Below are positions 57,583 to 64,000 of a stretch of DNA of 64,000 nucleotides, in pieces. The stretch is taken from contig CAKMRJ010005634.1 in assembly GCA_928212115.1 (NCBI GenBank), forward strand, positions 256,017,183 to 256,081,182, in the 5' to 3' direction. Each line of letters starts with the position of its first letter. Position 1 is the stretch's first letter. The notes under the pieces are model-generated. The model saw nothing but the letters and a program-made list of their open reading frames with translations, was not told the DNA's origin and searched no databases. A program made the position numbers and the translations under genes. The DNA comes from Lactuca virosa (taxonomy: Eukaryota > Streptophyta > Magnoliopsida > Asterales > Asteraceae).

Positions 57583-57944
57583 TAACTTGTCCTCAAGTTA
57601 TATGAAAGTCACATTAAGAATGATAAACTCATAAAAAGTTGGCAAAGGTTACAAAAATGAGAGTCTAGTTCTAATTAAATGGTTTTATGACTCCATAACT
57701 TGTCCTCAAGTTATGGAGGTTCAAGAGTCTCTTAATTAAATTAAAAAAAAAGTGTAACCTTAATTGATTCCATAAGTTACAATAAAAAAAGTTATTTTTT
57801 TTATTAATTAGTTTAAAGTCTTCCATAACTTGTCCTCAAGTTATGGAACTTGAAGAGTTTTTTTTAATTAAAACACTTTAAACTCATAAGTTATGGAATT
57901 AATTAGTTTTGAATAGTTTCAAAACTTGCCCTCAAGTTTTGGAA
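57583..57944 (+). repeat. Stem-loop family alpha (four copies)
   Basis: Copies at 57583-57600, 57691-57718, 57821-57848 and 57917-57944. The fixed part is CTTG, loop TCCT or CCCT, CAAG. Arms in copies 2 and 3 are 12 bp and perfect, differing at the outer pair (C-G versus T-A). Copy 4 replaces ATAA/TTAT by AAAA/TTTT and keeps pairing. Copy 1 pairs over 7 bp plus a wobble. Confidence 0.85.
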
Positions 57945-58040
57945 TTGAAAAGTTTTCACTATGAATACTTTAATCCAAGTTAGCCCTTAGAATTTTAAAA
58001 GTTAAAATTCAACCCTTATACTTTATAATATTATAAGTTA

Positions 58041-58152
58041 ATAATATTTATATAAATGTATAAGAGTAAAGTCAGTCTTACTGTTAGTAAGCCTCATTCA
58101 CGAAGCCGGTCTATAAGGGGGGTATAAGGTTACTGCCTATAAAATGGCAGTT
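58041..58152 (+). repeat. Conserved internal segment shared with element I
   Basis: Counterpart of 10003-10115, with CTATAAGGGGGGTATAAGG and CTATAAAATGG identical in both. Confidence 0.7.
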
Positions 58153-58335
58153 TAATGGGTGTCCACTGGTGGAGGGTCGTTAGCCGAACGGGTAGGACAA
58201 GGACTATAATTATACTTTCATTAAAAGTATTAATGATAAATACTAAGTAACTAAACTCTTATTAATACCCCATCTTAGTTACTTAGGAAAATGTGAATTT
58301 GGTGCTAACCCATGAAATTACACTTTGCACTTTGC

Positions 58336-58388
58336 TTAAGTCGTTAGTGGAGCGTGTGTGGTTAACCGGCACACTAACCTGGACTTAA
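58336..58388 (+). repeat. Stem-loop beta, copy 1
   Basis: Core GTGGAGCGTGTGTGGTTAAC plus CGGCACAC. Inner arms GTTAGTG (58343-58349) and CACTAAC (58372-58378); outer arms TTAAGTC (58336-58342) and GACTTAA (58382-58388), with a possible further TTTGC/GCAAA pair. Confidence 0.85.
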
Positions 58389-58410
58389 CAAGGTAGGCAA
58401 AGGGTAACTT

Positions 58411-58476
58411 AATATTTATCATAGTATCGGTGGAGCGTGTGTGGTTAACCGGCACACTGATTAAGGGGTAAATATT
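58411..58476 (+). repeat. Stem-loop beta, copy 2
   Basis: Same core, but inner arms are ATCGGTG (58426-58432) and CACTGAT (58455-58461), still pairing with one G-T wobble, and outer arms AATATTTA (58411-58418) and TAAATATT (58469-58476). Confidence 0.85.
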
Positions 58477-58512
58477 AGGGTACCAAGTATATTTGCATGG
58501 TATTCACACCTT

Positions 58513-58545
58513 GTTTTGTGATCCTCGGCATCCCAGTCACAAAAC
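58513..58545 (+). repeat. Stem-loop gamma, copy 1
   Basis: Arms GTTTTGTGA (58513-58521) and TCACAAAAC (58537-58545), perfect 9 bp; 15-nt loop TCCTCGGCATCCCAG. Confidence 0.87.
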
Positions 58546-58698
58546 CTGAAGGGCACACTCGAGATTGAAACATGCCTTTGAACAGTTCAATGAATCTCAA
58601 AGATCTAGGACTTTCAAATCCAATTAAAACCTAATAAATTATTTCGTTTTTCATGGTGGGATGTGGTGGAATTGGTGTCATTCACCTACCTTCAAATA

Positions 58699-58739
58699 TT
58701 TATAGCTTGGATTACGGCATCCCTCTTCTAAGTTATAAA
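58699..58739 (+). repeat. Stem-loop gamma, copy 2
   Basis: Arms TTTATAGCTTGGA (58699-58711) and TCTAAGTTATAAA (58727-58739), 13 bp with two G-T wobbles; 15-nt loop TTACGGCATCCCTCT. Confidence 0.87.
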
Positions 58740-60920
58740 ATAGTTTGTTTGGGCCTAGCCTTAATATTCATATTGGGTGTCATAGTAAGGACTTTAAATC
58801 AACTATCTTGAATATCTCCCAAAAGATGTCTGGTCTAGACATTTATGATCTTCCCAAAATCTCTTGTGAAACAGCTTTCCTAAATGAAGATGATGTCCCA
58901 TGGATATCATACTTCTTTCACCTCCTCCAATTATTCTCCCTAACCCACAAGTTCCTAAAAGTTTAAGGTCACTCAAGCCCTATTGGCAAGGCAAGGTTAG
59001 GTGTGATCACATCTTGGAGATGTAGTCACATATTGAAGCCGGGGAGAGTTGGGGTAAAGTCTTGAGAAAGTTGGTGGCTCAACTACTTTCTAAGTCATAG
59101 TGAGTTCTTTTGGGAATCCTATGATACAGACTAAGACAGACCCTTAATGATCTTATCTATTTGCTAAGATCAACTTCCTAAAACGCTATGGACATTGACA
59201 ATGATGACATTGGATATCCAGTAAAGCTCTCTCTTCCCAATGGAAAGGGATTGGCCATAGTCAACTCGGTTGACCTAATGGTAAAGAGAGAGGCGAAGTC
59301 TGAGATAGTCCCATTATCAAGGGTCCATAGGTAACTATTGCCAAAGGAAGGGGCATTGGTTACGAAGCTGCCAAATTTACCTAAGGATGTTAAAGTCAAT
59401 AAGTTTTGCTCTACTTCAGGTAAAGTCATTGTCTAACTCTATTAAGTACATGCTGATTCTGATCGCGAAGATGGATTTCAATCGCATGGTCGGTGATCAG
59501 AATTTTGGGCTATACTTAAGAGTTATGATATTTATATTGCTTAGGAATAGATAACAACAAGGTTTTCATATGGATTGTAAGGATAAGTTTTCCGCAAAGT
59601 TTTAAAATAAAAGAAAAGGTTTTGATTTTATTTATTTTAAGTATCCTTACAATGGCATTTGTGAAAGTTGTTGCTTATAAGATTCCATTGATAGCAATAT
59701 TGGAAAAATGGATTTGATTCTTCTTTGGTTGTGGTAGTGTCTAATATTACCAAATAAGGAAAGATTCTCATCACCCAAGGTTCAATGGACCGAAACTTGG
59801 AATCATGCAAGTTGTATAGTATGATGAATGAGAACTTTCAGCTTGGAAAATTAAGACTAATTCCTTATGTGAATAAGGAATGACTAAGGGATCGAGTAAC
59901 TCTTGTGCACTGGTCAAGTCCACCACAAAAGATCAAGAAGTCTATTCGTCATGATTTACTTAAGTTCAGTAAATATGGTTATACTTATAAGTTAAGTATA
60001 AGTCTGTAGCATTGGAGAAGTTTCAATGTGAGACAGAACGAATAGAAGAATCAAAGTATGGCAGAAAGATAAAAGTTTCTCAAATCTGAGAAGATGAGAG
60101 AGTACTTTAGTATCATGTTTTATGATCATCTTAATGATTAAGATACCATATCAAATTGGTCCTCTAAAGTCATCTTAGTGCATTCTTATGACTAAGAAGA
60201 GGAGTCATGAATTGTTGAAATGGTTAAATCAAAAGATGAGTCATACTTCGTTCCAAACACAATTCTTAGAGTCATACTCCCAGATTGTAACTTGAGTGAC
60301 ATATCTTAAAGAGGGTTTGTTAACACTAGTCAAATGTAAGAGTAAAAGGTTATCTACTCTTGTACATTTGAAATTGGTAAGTTGTGATGTTTTGGATAAA
60401 CAGAGACCAACTTAGGCCAATTGTGTAAAGTGTTAGTCTTGATAAAGAATCTGCACTCTCTCTTGAATATTTGACAAGGGCATCTTATATGTCAAGAGGA
60501 CAGTGGGAGTCTTAAAGCTCTTGAAAGTTTCAAGACTTAATCAAGAATAAAACCTAAAGTCCTTCACTAGCACAGGACTTGAGGTTTATAACCTATCGTG
60601 TTGAAATTTTTGTGCCTATTCAAGTTGGCTTTGCATAGGAGTTCTGAGAGTTCTCAATTGGTTGCACAACTACTTGGAAGCAATGGCAGGCACCTGAGCT
60701 GCCAAATGGCAAGAATTAAGATTGCACAAGTTAATCATATGAGTTTGGGATTTGTCACTAACCTTTCTTGTGATTATGGTTTTGACAAATTCACATGGAT
60801 AAGAACACATACACTATTAAATCTAAGTGTCATAAGGTTTCTCTCCGATTCATGAAAATGATGGTGAGGAAACACTTTCACTAAGTAGATTTTAGCTAGA
60901 TAGAAATTGCGATATTTGCA

Positions 60921-60982
60921 TTCTCAAAGTCGTTAGTGGAGCGTGTGTGGTTTACCGGCACACTAACATGGACTTGTGAGAA
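60921..60982 (+). repeat. Stem-loop beta, copy 3
   Basis: Core GTGGAGCGTGTGTGG then TTTACCGGCACAC. Inner arms GTTAGTG (60932-60938) and CACTAAC (60961-60967); outer arms TTCTCAAAGTC (60921-60931) and GACTTGTGAGAA (60971-60982) with one bulged base. Confidence 0.87.
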
Positions 60983-60991
60983 GTGGAAAAG

Positions 60992-61051
60992 GTCTAAACA
61001 ATTGAGACTATGATTACCGCATCCCTTTTCATAGTTCTAAAATGTTTAGAC
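60992..61051 (+). repeat. Stem-loop gamma, copy 3
   Basis: Ten bases after beta copy 3. Closing arms ACTATGA and TCATAGT around the 15-nt loop TTACCGCATCCCTTT (61014-61028); after an internal loop the outer arms GTCTAAACA (60992-61000) and TGTTTAGAC (61043-61051) pair perfectly. Confidence 0.87.
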
Positions 61052-61463
61052 ACACATGTGAGCTATCTAAGAGAGGTGTATGTTTTGATAAAGTTTTATC
61101 AAAACAATCTAGTATCAGAAATCTGAACTTTGGTAAGAAAGTCAACTGATTTATGAGTAATGTCAAAGCTAGTGGGAGCATAAGTGTTATGCTAATAATC
61201 ATCTCATGTTAGTGGGAGCATGATAATTATGACAAAGGTTGCAAGTTAGCAATGTTAATGATAGAAACAAAAAAGTTTCAATTCGTGAGGTTGCAGGGGT
61301 TGAAAAAGTTGTTTTGCTATAATTAAGGGAGAGGAAATTATACTTCATTTCAATTCTAAAATCTTAGATTGAGATTTTAATCGTATTTAATCAAGGATAT
61401 ATATGAATTTCATGTTGGAATGGCTCAACATAAGGAAATTCTATATATGGGTCCATTATTTGC

Positions 61464-61518
61464 GTTCTAAATTCGATTATGATTACGGCATCCCTTTTCA
61501 TAATCTGAATTTTGAGAA
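61464..61518 (+). repeat. Stem-loop gamma, copy 4
   Basis: Closing arms GATTATGA (61475-61482) and TCATAATC (61498-61505) around loop TTACGGCATCCCTTT, then AAATTC/GAATTT and GTTCT/AGAAC separated by short bulges. Confidence 0.87.
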
Positions 61519-62154
61519 CTTGGCAAATTGAAATGGAAATATTTAGCCAAAAGACTGGTTTAGTCTTTTGTGTGACATCATGAATCGTGTCCCATATGCT
61601 TCAGATATAGGATCGATTACATGTGCTATATTCATCCTTTCTAAAATTTTCCAAATGCCTGGGGCATTATGAAGGGAAAGGTCTAGAATTGGATATGACT
61701 AAAATGATTAAGCAATTGTCGAGGACAATCTAAGGTTTACCAAAGATTGGTTGCTCAAGGACAGTTGGGAAGTATAATGTTAATTCTGGAAGGACCATAT
61801 TGACATAATCTGTAAGGAGGCAACTCTTGTTCAGAAGTGATAGTCAAAATGGAATATGGAAATGTTTCAAAGTTAGAAATTATTCAATCTGTGTAAGATT
61901 AGGAAACTTAATGAAAGAAGGATGTTTCCAAGGAGCTGATCTCCTTTGGAATGCTTGTAATGATTGTTGTCAAGTCTTTCTGACTTCGTGCATAATCATT
62001 AACAGGATCAATGCATATAAGTTTAGAATCTAACAGATTTCAATAAATGGCATGAATTGGAATTCTTGCATTGCAGTAAGGATTTGGGACTGTGAAAAGA
62101 GGATTATTGGAGTGAGTTCAATTGATCTATTTTACAAAGTAAAGATCATAGACA

Positions 62155-62243
62155 AACATAGTATGCATACTTGGTGTATGGCATGACTAGTGTTTAGAAA
62201 ACATAGTGTACATGCTTGGAGCATGGGACAACTATTGTTTAAA
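62155..62243 (+). repeat. Imperfect 45-bp tandem repeat
   Basis: AACATAGTATGCATACTTGG.GTATGGCA.GACTA versus AACATAGTGTACATGCTTGG.GCATGGGACAACTA, each followed by TGTTTA. Confidence 0.75.
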
Positions 62244-63135
62244 TTCAAGTATAAAGTTGATAAAATCGAAACAATGAATAATGAGTAATCAGTATGGTGA
62301 TAAATAAAAGTGTTTATTTATATTCATAGGGTTTGATACCATATTTGATTCATTATCTTGTGTTCATTTTGAATGTTTTGACTTCCAGAATAAACAGTCA
62401 TTCTTCCTGAATGACTAAGTTATTCAAACTATCCACAGTCGGTCATATGTTGGAAGTAGATATGAATCAAGACGTCATGGGTTGGCTTGTAGAGGTCTAA
62501 GATGTTGGACAAAGTGGTGCTACAACACTCATGAGTGCTCATAAGTTTGAGTATTGGATTCAACCCACGCTCATTTGAATCACTTCATGGATTTTATCAC
62601 GAGTGATCATGAGACGATAATATCTTATATTCTTCAAACCTAGAGATATGAGTTGTTACTATGAGTTGGTTATACATTGATTGCACGAAAACGCATTGGT
62701 AACTCGATGTTATAAAACGTGCCTTTGTGTATGATTCAACAGTAGTAGAACAAGCACCATATGAGTCGAAGTTTATCCATTCCTTTTACCTTCAGGATAA
62801 AAGCGATATCGGTGGGCCCCTCGATGATTTAAAGATGATACATATGAGTGCTTGGCCAAGCCAGGACTGATTTGATTTGTTCAATCGTCAGTCATCATGA
62901 ATCGGAAATAGGGGAAACAACAAATGGACAGAGAGAATGATTGATAATCCATGTCTCAGTCCATATGATATCTAGAATGGAGGAATATATGATCCCTTAT
63001 CTAATGGACAAGTCATTGACAAGGTCAGAGTTCATCGACAAGGTCAGAGTTCGACAGAAGCTTTGAGAGCTACGATTGCTGATCGGTTCCTGAAGTCATA
63101 CGCAATAATAGTTTTAGACTATCCAAGTGGGAGAC

Positions 63136-63880
63136 TGTTGGATTAATGTCTAAGTCCATAACTATAATTGGTAAGACTTGACCCGACCCGACATGGTCCA
63201 TTTGGGTTGCATGGCATCATGCATTTGGATAGACTATAATGAGAGAAATAACACTAAGGTTGGTAATATATTATAAGTTTAATATTATAAGGTTATTTAA
63301 TTAGTATTGATCAAGAATTAATTTGGACTTAATTAAGTGATCAAAAGGAGACTAATTAAATATATGAGTTGATTGTGTAAATCATTCATTCTTATATATG
63401 TGGGCTTGTGATACAAGATTCCTTATGTTTGACTAAGTCCATGGGGTGACCCATGGATACTCCATGGAGGTTAAAATCCATGGAGCATAAGGAATGGGTA
63501 AAGTTATGAGTTACATGGTGTAACCCTAATAGCCACCATATAAAAGAATCCCATGGCTCAAGAAATCGTGCACTAATGTGTGAGTGTGAGGGCTAGACGA
63601 TTTTAAGGAGTGTTCAAGTTTCTCTCAAGTTATTCCAAGTGTATTTGGTGTTGTGTGAACCATTTGAGGTGTCACACTTGGGGCACTAGGCACTCAAGCT
63701 TCATGAAGACATCTACATCAAAGAGGTATGTATTCTATCTTGTTATATTTATTATTTTGTATGCTAGATTAGGATAATACCTTGGATGTTCATAATTGTA
63801 GGTATATAGAGAAAACATAGATCCAAGGTATTTAGGGTTGGATGTACACTTAGGAGTGTTAGAATGCTCATAACCCAACA
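63136..63880 (+). repeat. 3' LTR of element H
   Basis: 745 bp, TGTTGGATTAATG...TAACCCAACA, complete. TATAAAAG at 63539-63546. Small deletions near 63263-63290 relative to the 5' LTR. Confidence 0.93.
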
Positions 63881-64000
63881 TGACAAATGTCATATCATTT
63901 TCGACGCCTGAAGAGCGTCGTGTTTTATACTAGTCAATCAAGCATGGTTATAACCTTAATCACATTAAAACCTTAATCAACCATTTCAGTTACAAGGTAG

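Larger units (their letters stand above)
57267..63135 (+). other. Interior of element H
   Basis: Non-coding by inspection. It holds stem-loop family alpha (57583-57944), the segment shared with element I (58041-58152), families beta and gamma (58336-58739 and 60921-61516), phrases AGTGGGAGCAT (61171, 61211), two short tandem repeats (62155-62243; 63015-63050) and a 3' stretch (62975-63135) matching I (10225-10377). The small frames at 58745-58966, 60598-60855 and 61827-62033 show no domain. Confidence 0.75.
56551..63880 (+). mobile_element. Element H: large non-coding copia-type LTR element with structured interior
   Basis: 7330 bp, perfect target duplication TGACA (56546-56550 and 63881-63885). 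LTR starts TGTTGGATTAATG at 56551 and 63136; the element ends ...CCCAACA (63880). The polypurine tract CCAAGTGGGAGAC precedes the 3' LTR. The interior, about 5.9 kb, has no recognisable gag, protease, RT or integrase and no frame above 85 codons, but is rich in repeated stem-loops. This is the layout of a large non-autonomous derivative. Three of its relatives occur here as solo LTRs or the deletion derivative I. Confidence 0.92.
54968..64000 (+). mobile_element. LTR G (start of a gypsy-type element), split by element H
   Basis: Begins TGTGACAACCCG inside the F gag zinc knuckle. Contains a 39-bp tandem repeat (55145-55245), donor AAGGTGAGT (intron would start 55775), 11-base G tract 42 nt later (55817-55827), and the GTATAAATCTATAC palindrome (56474-56487). 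Element H interrupts it at 56551; it resumes at 63881 (ACGCCTGAAGAGCGTCGTG, compare F at 42408) and runs off the window. The 120-codon frame 55132-55494 is the repeat-rich upstream part translated and is not called. Confidence 0.7.

Noticed and set aside
59178..59429. 83-codon minus-strand frame in element H
   Set aside because: No recognisable domain; the interior of H shows no coding signature on either strand.

Overview
This window looks like intergenic, repeat-packed chromosomal DNA of a flowering plant. The evidence is Ty3/gypsy chromovirus pol remnants with C-terminal chromodomains, Ty1/copia LTRs, primer-binding sites matching plant initiator tRNA-Met, a Mutator-like element with 9-bp target duplications, and long TA microsatellites. 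The LTR types remind me of composite-family (lettuce-like) genomes, but that is recall and not proof. I find no credible host protein gene, tRNA or rRNA. Nearly every open frame is a broken retrotransposon domain or a chance frame inside an LTR.

Layout. 1-1400: piece of a minus-strand LTR (X). 1440-7516: element A, a gag-less gypsy pol followed by its 3 kb 3' LTR. 7517-8749: unassigned. 8750-11217: small non-autonomous copia element I. 11218-13149: decayed TG-rich DNA. 13150-24653: element B, a complete but dead gypsy element with LTR pair, PBS, gag, protease, RT-RNase H, integrase and chromodomain. A copia solo LTR (19080-19860) and a gypsy solo LTR (19962-22220) sit inside its integrase. 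24654-26764: LTR fragments. 26765-32165: element C (minus strand), an LTR carrying a nested TIR element plus a truncated pol. 32329 to beyond 54967: element F (plus strand), whose 5' LTR was hit by element D (33006-41855, TSD ATTTA) and by a Mutator-like TIR element (42604-51921). The latter contains gypsy element E (42636-50546, TSD CCAGG), which in turn contains a copia solo LTR (46832-47593). F continues with PBS, leader and gag until LTR G interrupts it at 54968. G is itself split by copia-type element H (56551-63880, TSD TGACA). The nest is up to four insertions deep and its order of events can be read from the target duplications.

Three things deserve most attention. (1) Element H has about 5.9 kb of non-coding interior containing three families of stem-loops (four, three and four copies) with conserved loops or cores and arms that differ between copies yet stay complementary. 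That pattern suggests selection on RNA structure. (2) Element B has a 68-nt GT-AG insertion exactly between gag and protease. Left in, it stops gag two codons later; removed, it restores a continuous gag-protease frame, so splicing could set the Gag:Pol ratio. (3) Nearly all the gypsy LTRs, although divergent, share one architecture: TATA box, a GGTGAGT-type splice donor, in many a G-tract 32-42 nt downstream, an internal minisatellite in most, then a pyrimidine-AG acceptor close to the LTR end. This predicts a spliceable intron inside the LTR.
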